Assembly (NCBI GenBank): GCA_013398055.1
Contig: VZRS01002789.1
Coordinates: 751,978 to 815,977 of the forward strand
From: Ifrita kowaldi
Taxonomy: Eukaryota > Chordata > Aves > Passeriformes > Cinclosomatidae
DNA length: 64,000 bases
Direction of reading: 5' to 3'
A program made the position numbers and the translations under genes. Below, piece after piece: positions 1 through 12,589 of the stretch; the first letter of the stretch is position 1, and each line of letters begins with the position of its first letter. The notes below the pieces were generated by a model. That model was not told where the DNA came from and ran no database searches. It worked only from the letters and a program-made list of their open reading frames with translations.

Positions 1-44
1 TGAAACAGATCCACAGAAGGACTTGCAACAGTTATCCTGAATAA

Positions 45-135
45 ATCACAATCTAGAATGGCTTGGTTTGGGAGGTTTGGAAGGTTAAAGACCATCTAGT
101 TCCAACCCCCAACCATGAGGAGGGGTGGCACCTTG
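45..135 (-). mobile_element. CR1 LINE 3' end (truncated)
   Basis: The reverse complement carries the avian CR1 3'-terminal block: CCATCTAGTTCCAACCCC reads on the plus strand where the consensus minus-strand tail is expected, preceded by the degenerate AGAATGGCTTGGTTTGGG stretch. Only the last ~90 bp is recognisable and homology fades after the GGCACCTT block. This is a typical 5'-truncated, non-coding CR1 insertion. Confidence 0.8.
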
Positions 136-139
136 ATGA

Positions 140-3100
140 TTGATGTACCAAATTCCCCCTTCCTGTACCTGAGCTCTCTGGTTTTGGGGTGGCAGTGACA
201 TCTCTCCAGCCTACACAGTGAACATGCTTGAAATTACTGCTGCAGAGGCAGAGTAAGCAAAGATCCCTGCTGCCACAGTCCTCATCAAAGCCTGAGATTG
301 ATATCACTTCTTCCCAGAGTTTATGTGATGCCTAAGGCAAGAGAACTGCAGGAAAAGCAAGTGCATCTGACAAGACCTGACTGGTCAGCTCTGCTGTGAT
401 TTTCTCTCTTTCCGCCTCTTTCTTCCTTTTCTTGTGATTTTACCGTTTAGCATCTTTGTACTCTCGGGCTCAGTGATTTAATGTACCGTCACTAATGGCA
501 ATTCAGACCTCATATTTCAGAAGTTACATTACAATTCTACAACTGTACTTATGAAATGGGCAGGGGAAAAAAAAAAAAAAAGCAAAGGTTACTAACCAGA
601 CATGTCTTTAGAAATGTTGTTCCTAATTGGAGAGCCACATTAATGAACTAAATGGGACAATGAAAAAAAGAAAAGGCAGTATTTGGAAGAGCCAGTTCAG
701 TAATGAACTGTCAAGGCCTACTCTCTTCTCACCTAATTGAAATGCTGCCTCTGCTGCCTTTTTTATTGAGTTGCCTTTGGCTTTCAAAATACTTCCCACA
801 GACAGATTGACATGTGGATTTTATATTAACTTCTGCATTTGCTGCACATCACTTTTATAGCATTGTTTAGGTATTGAGGTGGGTTTTTTGCCGTTTTTTT
901 TTCCTAAATAAAGGAAAGAACATTTTGACCTTACTTATACAGTGAAAACACAAATTTTCAGGCAATTTCCAGGCCCACATAGCTTGGCCCACACAAATCT
1001 ATTTGCATACAAGCACAGACAACACATAATCAGGGAACTGGTTGTTTTTTTCCATCTATTATGGTGGTTACACTGGCTGATGACATTAAGAGATGGATTA
1101 TTTTGTTTTGCATCCCATTTTCAAGCATTTTCTATGTTTATATCTTCATATGTTTTTAAGTTTCTAAGTAGCAATTTAAGGACTGCTGTTCTATGCCAAT
1201 AAAAATAAAGTTTTGGTACCAAGGAAGAACTCACCCAAGCTCCTTATACTAAATGCTGCTACTTACCGACACTTCTGTTTCATCAAGAAAAGTTATAATT
1301 GCTTCTCTCATGAGAAACAGAGAAGAAATTTGTTTGCCCTGCCACAGTTGTGATTTTAGGATTATTTCTGATGAGAGAAAACACTCTTTTTTCTGGTTTC
1401 TTCAGTCACAAGAGTCACCCTGAAAAGCATTTGTGCAAATATAACATAACCCATGCTCTCATCTCCTAAGGTAAACACATTTCCTTAGAGGTACAGGACA
1501 GTTTGACAGGGAAGAGAAGCTCCACTTGTGTAGGGCTGCAGGTCCCCCCTCACTCCTTGCTGCAGCTGCCCTGTGGGGCCCAGGGAAGAGTTTTCTCTGA
1601 GGAGGGAAGATTTAGAGCTTTCTTGGCTTTTGTAACAAACACTGCATGTCTGTGAAAGGTATCACTCCCAGCAAAGCCAGTTGAGGTTTTACTGCAGATT
1701 TCAGCAAGGTTCCCTTATTTGCTTGCTCCATAGCTGTTTTCTATATGTAGACTGCTGAGTCTTAGCTCCCACAGGCTGGGATTGGGGTTTCTTCAGCTTA
1801 GAAAACTTCTGGTGTGTGACACTGGGCTGATGTTTCCTCCCTGCATAAAAGCTGGGATGATGAAGAGCAGGAAAAGTGTCACTGGCCTGAGTCTTAACCC
1901 AGGGTGGAATCCAGACCAAGGGCATGAACTGTCCTGAGATTAATATTTCTGTTCTATTCTAAGATCAGTATTTCCAAAACTAAAGACCTTTCTACAACTA
2001 CGGATGTCACACTTTCTTTGGAAGGAAATAATCAAATTCATTCAATGGTGAAATAATCTACCCAAATAACAAAATAAAATAAAATGTAATAATAATAAAA
2101 GAAAAAATAAAAGAAAAAAGTCTGCCACATACAAAGGAAATAATAACGGTAGAAGGAACTCAAGCGTCCTTCCTGCAACTGCCTAAATGAAGCTGGCTGA
2201 ATTAATCCAAGACAGAATCCACCCTGCATTAATTACCATTATAACTGATCCTCTTTCTTGAGCCTTGATGTTCATTATGTTGCACAATATGATTTGCTGT
2301 GTATTTTGTATTTACTTATCGCCACTTAACTACAAGACTGAGAATTACTAACACCACAGGTTTAGCATAGTTTAGTGATGTTTCTGCCTGTATCATAATT
2401 ATTTTTTATGTTTCATTAAGTTTTTATGGGATTTTAGATGTTTGCACAAATCATTTACTTCATATATGTTAATGTTTTATTTGCATTTCTTTGTGATCCC
2501 TTTACAGCTAACTGCCAATTATTATAGAATCGGATACTAATTCTATCATAAACTATGATATTTATTGCACATAACTTAGAATAAATAATAGATTATGAAC
2601 ATTTAAATGACTAATTTCTCCTTCTATAATACTGTCCATGGCCACGTAGAAAAATGCTCTAAAGATCCCGATGTAAGTAATTATTAGTTTCCCCATGTGA
2701 ACACATAAACAAAGAAGCTCAGAGAGATAAAGTGACTTGCTTATAGATACTAATTTTAACAACCTAATTCAAAACCCTATTGAGTCTACCACTGCCTCCA
2801 ATAGGATTTGAATCAGTCCCCAGAAGTCAGCAGGAAGCGGAAAGCAGACTCTGGGATCTCTGTTAGGGCCAGGCCTTCTAATTAACAGCCCTGAAAATGA
2901 TTCATCAAAACGAGAAGTATTTGATTTATTTGTTGTAGCGAGAAATAGGCTATTAACTTCCTGTGTCACTTTGGATCCCAAAGGATCATTAACTCCCAAG
3001 GCCGTGAAGAGATCACATTTGTAAATTCTGACTGATCAGTTTTGCTGTTGAGATTTTATGTCATTTGCTGTCCAGTAGCTCATAATTTCTTTCTCTCAGC

Positions 3101-4770
3101 AGTTGTTATCAATGAGTACTTTCTTCTAGCCAGAAACTGTCTCTTGGAGACTGAAAAACAGTTTTGTGTTCTGTCATCCCCCTCATGTAGTTTCACATCT
3201 GCAGTAGATGTACTGCCTGAATATAGCAAATGAATACACATGTAGCATATAACACCCCTCATTTATCTTTACTTGCTAATGATCATTATTAGCTGAAAAC
3301 TGATGGATTTGAAACCAAAGCTCCAACCCTCAGGTCATCAGTAATGATACAACTAGTGATGTTTGGTGACCCTTTAATATTTTTAAATTAACTACATCAG
3401 ACTGTACCCATGTCAAAGTGATCCTTTGGTAGCAAAAGGGCACCAAGGGGCAATATTTTCTTGCTGAAGGGAAAAAAAGTCTGAGGACTTAAACAATGTT
3501 TTAGCTTCTCCTTTCTGCTCCCCAAGCAGGAAGGAGAATACCCCATTTTAAAAACAGTAATCACACAGCAGCAGAAAAGGACCTTTGCCATAGCAGAGCC
3601 TGTTACAGACTCAGGAGTGCTCCATCAGACCTGGGACAGCCAAGCAGCTTCCTTCAGGAGCCACAGGAAAGCTTTGGGAATACTGCACCTTTCTGCCAGC
3701 CTGCAATTCCCTGCACTTAAAGCCAAGTTTTTTGGTGAATATACTGTCAAGACTCTTGACAATATTAGCATTTACTCTGTTTGGGATGTGCAGATCATTC
3801 TCAGCTCTTTTTTTAGCATGGAAGCAGTGTCAAAGATAGAGGTATCTCTTTCCAATATGCCCACTCAAGGATTATGATAGAAATTTTTTAGTGAGATTTA
3901 GCTCAAACTGTCATCTCCAGTTTATTTTTCCAGAAGCAAGTGTGCAGCTGCATTTCAATCCAATCACAGTAAATACTATTCCATGAACCAGATGATCTCT
4001 ACTCTCTTTACAGTGTCTGACTAGTGAATAGCAATACTAAATCCATCGATAAGTATGTGTTGCCTTCTCTAAATAGGCTTTTTGCAAAATCCTAGCAATG
4101 TAATAAGCCCTCAGCAACCCAATTACTTTATTGCCTTCTACTTCAGATGGTGTTGAAAATTATTTAAGACAGAGGAAAACACTGAAATAGAGCAGAGCAC
4201 AGGAATAGAATAGAGCTTCTGAAGCAACACGGACTGCTGCAGACCTGCTCCAGATCTGTTGCATCACCACAGAGAAGTTACTTCTCTTTTTCCATTTATC
4301 GCCCATCGCTGATTTATCTACCAGACCTTGTTAATCTCCCTGGCAAAGAATGACTCCTGCCACATAAACATGCAGGCAGAGCCCAGCACAAAGGGCCCCT
4401 GCCCGACACTAAAGAGACATACTTTAATAACTGTGCCTGTGTCCAAATTTGATATACAGGTTGAAGATAACTTCACAACATGTCAAAATTTTGAGAAGTC
4501 CAAGATGATCAACCATGGACTTAATCTGGCAGTTTAACAACTTAATAACTGCTTGTTGTCAGGCCTCAGCCTATCCTTCATAGCAGAGGTACTGAAGCAA
4601 GAGCATAGACACATGTCAGCACAAAGCATGTCAAGACTGAGACTAAGCCCACCTTACCCTGCAGTTATTTTAAGCTGCAGGAGTTTGCACTGGAGCAGCA
4701 GAGATTCAGGCATCCATCCTGTTCACCTGTATATGTCTCTTGCTCTGAGATGTGCTGGCTACCCTGCAGC
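140..4770. other. Unannotated AT-rich stretch, no gene seen
   Basis: Apart from the old repeat tail at 2678-2760, nothing recognisable is present. There is a 15-base A run at 567-581 and an AT-rich low-complexity patch around 2060-2130. Open frames are short (under 90 codons until the CR1 region), overlap on both strands and show no family motif. Confidence 0.5.
2678..2760 (+). repeat. Old MIR/L2/AmnSINE-type tail
   Basis: The segment reads TTTCCCC, then an A-rich gap, then GAAGCTCAGAGAGATAAAG and TGACTTGC. This follows the conserved amniote repeat tail in which a 'GGGGAAACTGAGGCACAGAGAGGTTAAGTGACTTGC'-like order occurs. The match is by eye and degraded. The exact family (MIR, L2/L3 or AmnSINE) cannot be decided here. 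Confidence 0.45.
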
Positions 4771-4779
4771 ACACTTTAA

Positions 4780-5400
4780 GTCTCATGGAGATGAACCAGG
4801 GGGTCTTGTGGTAATGGGAGCCAACAGGGAAACTCCAGTGAAATACCTCAAAGGAATTAAGCAATGTTCCTCCAAGAAGGTGACACAACTGGCAGTCCAT
4901 CTGAGGGGCCTCTACATCAATCTACTCAGCATGGGCAACAAATAGAAGGAGTTAGAAGCCACCAGGCTGCTAGTAAGATTCATATCTTGAATACCAGTTG
5001 CCATTATTGAAAATTGATGGTATGAATCCATGACTGGAGTGTGGCTATCAACGGCCACAAACTGTTCAGAAGAGCTGGAGAGGGCAGAGGGGTGGAAGGT
5101 TTTCCCTCTACATCAAGAAATTGAGACATTGTGAAGAACTGAGAAAAAATAACCATGAACAGGTGAAAGCTTATGCTAAGGAAACAAAGGGAGCCTTGTG
5201 GTTGATGTCTACCACAGGCCACCTGATCAAGGTGGGCCCACTGATGAACCCTTCTTGTTCCAGCTAGAGGAGGCATCACACTTGCAGGCTCTAGTCCTTC
5301 TGGGGCACTTCAACCACCCCCATATCTGCTGGAAAAGTAACACAGAGAGCTGTAGGCAATCAGGAAACTCTTGGAGTGCACTGAGCAGAACTTCTTAAGC
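4780..5400 (+). pseudogene. CR1 LINE fragment, endonuclease domain relic
   Basis: Translating the plus strand piecewise gives CR1 ORF2 endonuclease segments in the right order. First comes a LRGLYINLLSMGNKQKELEA segment near 4902-4960. Then a degraded WW-Y/DES block follows near 5010. Last is VDVYHRPPDQGGPTDE with LVLLGHFNHPHICW around 5200-5335. The APE-type GDFN motif is altered to GHFN, so a catalytic Asp is lost. Frame changes and stops separate the blocks (for example the stop after MGNK at 4943-4945), so it cannot encode a working enzyme. Homology ends near 5400, where a GC-rich repeat begins. Very likely a 5'- and 3'-truncated CR1 copy. Confidence 0.85.
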
Positions 5401-5431
5401 CGAGTAATGGACAGATATTACCTTTAGTCAC

Positions 5432-6447
5432 ATAATAGAATTATCTCTGCAGACCCAAAGGTCAGCACAGAAGGAGGGGCAGGAGCTCCAGGTGCCAGAG
5501 CAGAGATTCCCCTGCAGCCTGTGGTGCAGCCCATGGTAAGGCAGCTGTGCCCCTGCAGCCCATGGAGGTCCAGGGGGGAGCAGAGGCCCACCCACAGCCC
5601 CTGGAGGAGCTCATGACAGAGCAGGGGGATGCCCGAAGGAGGCTGTGGCCTTGTGGGAAGCCCACACTGGAGCAGGCTCTTGGCAGGACCTGTGGGACTT
5701 TGGAGAGAGGAGCCCATGCTGGAGCAGGTTTGCTGGCAGGACTTGCGACCCCACTGGGGACCCACACTGCAGCAGCCTGTTCCTGAAGGACTGCACTTCC
5801 TGGACAGACCCATGCTGCAGCAGTCTGTGAAGAGCCACAACCCATGCGAAGGACTCACATTGGAGAAATTCATGGAAGACTGTCTCCTGTGCAAGGGAAC
5901 CCACTCGGGAGCAGGGGAAGAGTGTGAAAAGTGTGAGGAGTCCTCCCCCTAAGGAGGAAGGAGTGGCAGAGACAGTGCTTGATGAAGTGACCACAGCCCC
6001 CATTCCCTGTCCCTCTGTGCCACTGGAGACGAGGAGGTAGAGAAAACAGTAAGTGAAGTTGAGCCCAGGAAGAAGGGAGGGGTGGGGGGAAGGGGTTTTA
6101 AGATTTTATTTCATATAACCCCCACTTTATCTAATTTCCCCAAGCTGAGTCTGTTTTGACCATGACACTAATTGATGAGATGGTCAATCCCTGTCCTCAT
6201 CTTGGCCCACAGGTCTTTCATTATGTTTTCTCTCCTTTGTCCAGCTGATATTTCATATAACCCCAACTTTATCTAATTTCCCCAAGCTGAGTCTGTTTTG
6301 ACCATGACACTAATTGATGAGATGGTCAATCCCTGTCCTTATCTTGGCCCACAGGTCTTTCATTATGTTTTCTCTCCTTTGTCCAGCTGAGGTGATAGAG
6401 TGGCTTTGGTGGGCACCTGGTGTCCAGCCTGGGTCAACCCACCACAC
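5432..6447. repeat. GC-rich avian interspersed repeat with internal ~48-bp units
   Basis: The stretch is far richer in G+C than its surroundings. It contains recurring CCCAYRCTGSAGCAG-like units starting near 5661, 5713, 5761, 5809, 5854 and 5900, a spacing of 45-52 bp. An A/G-rich block then leads to a tail with CAAGCTGAGTCTGTTTTGACC, and the element ends at GGGTCAACCCACCACA. I recall this arrangement as a dispersed repeat of bird genomes but cannot assign its class (LTR or other). Long open frames in several phases and both strands are by-products of the GC-rich repetitive sequence and should not be called genes. Confidence 0.6.
6108..6391 (+). repeat. 142-bp tandem duplication inside the GC-rich repeat
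   Basis: Two head-to-tail copies (6108-6249 and 6250-6391) are almost identical. The few differences include ACCCCCACTT versus ACCCCAACTT and CCTCATCTT versus CCTTATCTT. The unit runs from ATTTCATATAACC to TTGTCCAGCTGA. Near-identity means a recent local duplication, or an allelic or assembly artefact. Confidence 0.9.
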
Positions 6448-6449
6448 AA

Positions 6450-9400
6450 ACATTTTTGACAGAAAATGTTTGGTGATTTACAGTAGCTAATAACTACTTG
6501 GACAGTAGTTCTATTCAAACTGGTACATTTCAAAGCTGGAAAGGATTACAGCAATGCTAAATATGGTAGCAGTTCTCCTCTGGTCAGCAACAGTTATTAT
6601 ATATCAGTATTTTTAAGTGACATATCATCCCCACACTTCTTCCACTGACAGGTAGACACATACACATGGACAGTAGCATAAGTAACTCATATATAATAAC
6701 TCATTCTTCAATCTTTCTATTAATGGCACATGAAAAAGGGGGAAATATGCAAAAATTGGCTTTTACAGGGCTGCGTATAGAAACCTACATCACAGTATGG
6801 ATATAATTAAAGTGGTGTTTGAAAAGTTTCAATCATGCACACTTTCTCTGTCTTTCCCTCTCTTGGTTCTCTTCAACACTTATTTATGTTATTGATTGGA
6901 TCCTCCTGTGATACAAAAAGTAGAATGGATATCTACTTTTCAACACACATTTCTACATGCCCTCTATCTGTTCTTTGGCTGTGTGGTGGGCCTTCAGAGT
7001 CTTGTTTTCAGTATTTTGATTGTTTGAGAATAATGTCAAGAATGACCTTCACAGCAATTTCCTTTCTGCCAAATCTCTTTTATTCTTAATTAAATGTTGC
7101 ACTGTAATGTGTTTGGACGTATTCACTGGCTTGTAGAAATGAAAAAAAGTGTATTCAAAGAATGACCTGCCCAGAATAGATGCCATAAGTGATAAAGTAT
7201 TCTTATTTCCTGTAATTTATTGCTAAATGTGACTGTAGCCATAGCATCAAGTGGTGAGACCTCATTAGGTCCCCTAAGGTCAGTCTAAACTTATGCTCAC
7301 ACAGAGATATCCAATAAAGACTGAAATATCCAGCAAGAGCTTAAAGCATTTGGTTCATTTTTCAAAATCTAAGTCACAGCACATATCACATGATTCCCCT
7401 TGACATTGGCATTGGTAAAAGGTGCCCAACTTACCTTCCCCATACCTTCAGTATGCAATTTTTTTGGCAATAGTCACTTTGACTGTGGTCCATGGCAGTC
7501 AAGCTAATTTAATTTAACCCCTTCCATGGAAATTGGAGGGATCTCCTCCTCACAACCACACTCCACAGCCTTCTCCCCTTTCTTGCTTGCAGTTGCCCTG
7601 TCCTCCTCCCCTACATCTCTTGTACAAGAAACATCTTTAACTCAATTCACAACAGCTATTCTGGGTCTGTACTAATGAACTAAATGAATGCACCTATTGT
7701 GCACCAGAATTGGCACAATGTAAGTGGTGAGGGCACGCCGTCTGAAGTCAAGAAGAAAGGTGGAGACAGGAAGATGGAGTGGGAACTCCCCCATTAAGCA
7801 GTATCCAGGCCCACCACATTTCATACCAGTGCACCAGGATTCATCTCACTTAACTGCAGTCAGATGGAAACAGAACCAATTTTAGGCTGCCTCCTTCCTT
7901 CTGTAGTCAGAAGAAAAACGATGGCACCTCTGCAGAATGCTTCATCTCATCTCATCGCTCTCCACTGACTACAGAGGAGACCTTGAAGATTGGCTTAAAT
8001 TGGACTTCTATTTAGCAATTTAAGTGCCTAAACATGTGTGCCTAAGTGCCAGAGGAGACAACCTAGGGTGTCATATCCATCAACCTCAGACAGACATTTT
8101 GGATATCCCAGAGCATCCATAATGGTACTGATTCCTAAATGTAGGCACTCTCCCAACATCTCCCTTTTTGAAGTGCAGTTACTTTAAAAATAAAGGGAAT
8201 GACTCTTCTGTTCCCCCTTCTTTCACACTGGTGTCAACCTGTGAACCCAGAGAGTTAAAAATATAAAGAGAAGCTTTCTATCTTTGTTGCAAGATCCTAG
8301 TTTACCAGTATTAGTCAAAGTGATTAGCTGATAAGGACCCTGCATGTTCCTCTCTTGTGTCTGCAGAAAAAAAACACTTGAGGGGGTTTTGTTCCTGCTC
8401 TGAATCCCCACTGAAAGCCATCCAGCCCCCCTGAATTCCTCTTATGCAAGAAGATCTGCCAATGGAAGTTGTCATCATTGTGCTTCTGATGCTGCTCGGT
8501 GATATAAAAAATGCTATTTTTGTGTTTTCCCGAATGGCTCCCTTTGCTGTGGCATCTAAATGCCTCACCACACATTCAGCCACTCACATCACAGTGTTCA
8601 AAATGTTCCAGGGTCTGCAGTGGTCGTGCACTCATACTTTAGTAAATAGCCATTTACCTGAGTGTACTTTAGAGTGTCTCCCTACTCTTCCCAGGCTTTC
8701 TGACCAGAATCTTCAGCCTTTGCAGAAATACTCCTCAGAACCAGGCAAAACATCCAGTGCTTTAAACCCCCATCAATACAACTCAAAAGATAAAAAAGAC
8801 AGGGATGTTTTTGGCAAATATGCTCCTGGCCAAACAGCACAGTCCCTTCATACCGTAACTATAGATAACTCAGAACAAAACTGTCAAATAGGTTTGAGTG
8901 GGAAAAAACAGAAAAACAGCAAGGGAGAAAATTGGTATAGAGGTGCTTTTACTCTAATGCACATGATACTTGTTCCAAGCACTGAAGTACAAGTTTACTT
9001 CTTTGGCTAGAAATTTTTGAACAATTTTCCCAGGTTACCTAGAAGATTCAGAAACACTGGATTCAAGAATACTGCTGGGAGACTTCTTTCAGTATTTCCA
9101 GATAATGCTACCTGAGTTTAAACAACGTGCTCAACTGAGGTAGGAATCAGTTTTCAACACAAAGTATCTCCTAAAAGAATAGAGATCCCTTATGTGTATC
9201 ATTCAGGCAACATCTTTAACCCACTTCCAAAACTTAGGGTATTGTCTTAACACCCAGGCTAGTGAGTCATTCCATTTCTGGTCCTGTTATTTTTTTTTTA
9301 GTATAGTGTGTTATTGTAGCACTCAGAATAACTCCTGCCAAACAGGGTAACTTCTGAATATTTTTATCTCTGCAGTATCTCTTGCCTGTAGACACAGCCT

Positions 9401-9770
9401 GTATAAATATTTCCCTTTTGTCCTCTGCAGTGTCCCAAGAGCTTCAGCCAGATTAAATTGGATAGAAACCAACACAAACCAAGATTACACCTGGCAGTTG
9501 GGAAATCTAGAAGGAATTCCGTCACTTTACAAATATGTGCAAGTAGGAACTGGTATTCCAGTGGCAACATTCTTTCATATATACACATATATTTTCTGGG
9601 GCACTGAGATGTTTGGTGTCTGTTCAGTATGAGTATTTGTATAACTTTTCAACTATCTCTGCAGGATCAGCAAACTTAACTTTTAATTCCCAGGCAGATG
9701 TCTGTCAGGAAGCTCAGCACTGAAAAAAACAGCATGTCTGTGAGGTCATGGCATGTATAAACAGAATTAG
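6450..9770. other. Unannotated stretch, no gene confirmed
   Basis: No repeat family could be recognised with confidence. The segment 7990-8160, with repeated TAAGTGCCTAA-like words, may be an old interspersed repeat, but this is only an impression. The only notable open frame is listed separately at 8444-9010. Confidence 0.4.
8444..9010 (+). other. Unrecognised 188-codon open frame
   Basis: An ATG-initiated frame of 188 codons is the longest uninterrupted one in the window. It has a hydrophobic N-terminal stretch (about residues 8-19, VVIIVLLMLLGD) followed by an S/T/K/Q-rich remainder with no domain I know. The opposite strand is also open over about 8311-8583 in two frames, so the region is simply poor in stops. 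No splice or promoter context supports it. Given the AT-rich setting a frame this long is somewhat unexpected by chance, but this is weak evidence. Probably not a gene. Confidence 0.12.
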
Positions 9771-10325
9771 CATAGAATCACAGAGCAGTTTAGATTAGAA
9801 AATTTTAGGTTGTGTAGTCCAGCCCCTTGCTTGGAGCTGGAGCCAGTTTGCTCAGGTTTCTCAGAAACTCATCCAATTGCACTATGAGGATCTCCAGTAA
9901 TGGAGATTTGACAATCCCTCTGCACAACAGCTTTGAACCTATTTCCTTACATCTAATCACAATTTCACATATTCTAATTTTTGGCTGCTGACCCTTGTCC
10001 TGCACACCTTGTCCTTGTCTGTATCTGTGCATCTCTGTGAAGAGTTCAGCTCCATCTTCTAGGAGCCTCCCATCAGGTAGCTGCAGACAGCAGCAAAATC
10101 TCCCCTTGTCTTGTCTTAAGGCTCAACCTCTCCAGTTTTTTCAGCATCTCCTTTTACATCCCATGCACCAGCCCCATGACTTTCTTAGTGATCTTCTGAT
10201 GTACTTGCTCCAATACACCCACATTCTTCTTTTGCTGAGGAGCCAAAATATGCGCACAGTACTCCAAATGTCGTCTCACTCATGCTGAGAGGAATGGGAG
10301 GTTCACTGCCCTGGAGCTCTTGCTA
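9771..10325 (-). mobile_element. CR1 LINE 3' portion
   Basis: On the plus strand it begins with ATAGAATCACAGAGCAG and continues through the reverse complement of the CR1 C-terminal/3' region. Landmarks are CATCCAATTGCACTATG-like text, CTCAACCTCTCCAG, CCCATGCACCAG and GTACTCCAAATGTCGTCTCAC. About 555 bp in minus orientation, with many substitutions, so a moderately old copy without coding capacity. Confidence 0.88.
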
Positions 10326-10329
10326 ATTT

Positions 10330-12585
10330 CTTTCAAGCTTATAACACAAAAGTACACCTTTGAATATGTGATCCAGAGAGCATCCAGCATCCAGAGCGAT
10401 CTTGATGTAACACCAAATGTGAAAGCAGAGCAGAAATGTTCTAGGGTTGTCAAGATGGAAGATTCCTCTAAATCAGAAATAACTTTCCTCTCCTCAAAGA
10501 AATTCCATTTGGGGAGTGAGAGATAGATGGACTTTTTTTTCTACGTCTCCTCATCTTTTAACCATGAATTATGGACTTCCTACAGGATGCTGCCAAACAA
10601 AAGTTGCAGTCTATTTCACGTATGATATCAGTTAGTTTTAAGGAACCCTTCTGACCTTAAATATACTCTAATTTCGTGGCTTCCAGGTGCTACAGATTGC
10701 TGCAGGCATAAACTGTGCTTGATTCTTGTGCATAACAGGACCCATTAGCAACATTCAGACAAATAACTGTAAGAGCAAATATGGCTAGTTAAGCAATATT
10801 TGCAACAGAAAACAATTTGGGTGCCATGAAATTACAGCTTGATATGTCCGTGAGCAGGGCAGTGTGTGGGATTCTTCAAAGCAGTTGATAAACGCAAAGC
10901 TGTTCCCAGCACAGGCTCACAAGGACAACCAATTTTGTTCTTCTAGACAAGCTGTTCCTTGATCATTGGCGTAGCTTCAGACAAGAAGGAAACAGAATCT
11001 CTCTCTCTTCTTCGCCACAAAGACAGTAAGTGGGAAAACGTAGGAAAGGCTCCGCTCCGCTAACAGACCTGCGTAACTAAAGCAGCACAGTGAGGAGATT
11101 AGTACCAAGTGAGCTCTTGTGCTAAACCAAGGCTCAACAAGACACATGATCTTACTCCAAGCACATCCTCTTTGGAGGTTTTCTTGGTAAAATCTCCATA
11201 CAGTGCCATGTTCACCTGCCCAGAATGAACTGGTTTCGTTCCCATTGGGTTAAGTAGCCTGAAAATACCTACAGTGAGCCAAGGATATGCTTCTAAGGAT
11301 TTGCGTTCACTGAGAAATGTACTGCTCTGTGTTATTGCTCTTTCTGCCTACACCTTTTGCAGATACTTAATTGGTTCCTGGTGGTTTTGTAAGCATTTGT
11401 TTTGTTTTATCATATTGTTACACTATCCATAAAAGATAAAGCAATTCTCTAGACATCTCTAGCAGTCATCTCAGAAAATGCCGTCCTCTCTCTTACTGCT
11501 GATTTAAGACAGGACTTGTTCCCAGACAGACCAAGGCTGCACAATGAACATGATGCACAAGCGATTCAAGTGGAGAGAATAAGCCAAGGACAAGATTGGA
11601 ACAGTTTCCAGACTTTTTATTTAAGAAAGGAACTCCAGTAAGTTTTCGGTGGCATTTCCAGGATGTAATTAAGTGAATTGAGTGAATAACTTACTCAGGG
11701 TAGCAGGTTGCACTTTTACCTTTAATCTCTGCTCTGTAGGAGCTTGACCTCTGTGGCTGTCAGTCATTTATCTTTTCCAGATCGTGTCCTCATTTCTTCA
11801 AATTAGTAAGTGCAGATGTTTTTGAGTGTGTGCTCACACGGCTCCATTTGTAGGAATTTTCAAAACTAAACTTACTGTAAAAATCTTCCTTTATCTTCTG
11901 TTAAAAATCCAAGAGTTTGTTAGTTGGTATTTTTACAGTGTTCCTAATGGTATAAATATGTCTATGGTAAGGAAGAAATGGAAGAAGTATATTCATCAGG
12001 CAGCAAAGTAAGTTGTGAATGAAAGGCTGTCTTCCTTCCCATAGCCCCTCCAGGACAATAAACATAAATCTCCTTCAATATAGGGTATTAAACACAGTGA
12101 TATGAATTGGAAATGCAATCATATTTTATTATTATATAGGAAGTCAAAACAATGACAGCTACTGGGGGTATCTGCCACAGCGCAGCAGCGGAGGTCAAAG
12201 AGGGCACGAGGCACATCATCTACTACAAAGCTCAAGAAGTTTTGCTGTAGTCAACACCTTCCCCATCTCCCACCCCTCACTTGCTCTTGGGCAGAGTGCA
12301 GACAGGAGGTCATTCATGATCCTCCGCACATCTCTCTGTAGCCCCGGGTATGAGCACTCAAACCCATGGAACCAGGTGGTCTGGCAAAGCAGCAGATGCA
12401 TTGGGTCACACCAAGGTCCCAACTAGCCCCACGTCCTGTCTCCAGCAGCGACATAGCAGATGCCTCTGAAATAGTTAAAAGTCACAGCAATCATTATCAC
12501 AGCTTCCCAGAATATTCTTCTAGTGCTCCACAATCTGTAACACAGGAAGCCCCAGAGCCAAAGCTGGTGTCTTTATAATAGCTTT
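10330..12585. other. Unannotated stretch, nothing recognised
   Basis: No repeat consensus, exon with convincing splice sites, or RNA gene was seen. A few CpGs occur near 12180-12210 and 12330-12440, without CpG-island character. Confidence 0.4.
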
Positions 12586-12589
12586 GAAT

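Noticed and set aside
5424..6003. Several overlapping open frames of 79-156 codons on both strands
   Set aside because: All lie in the GC-rich internally repeated element; low stop frequency follows from composition and repetition, and no protein family is recognisable.
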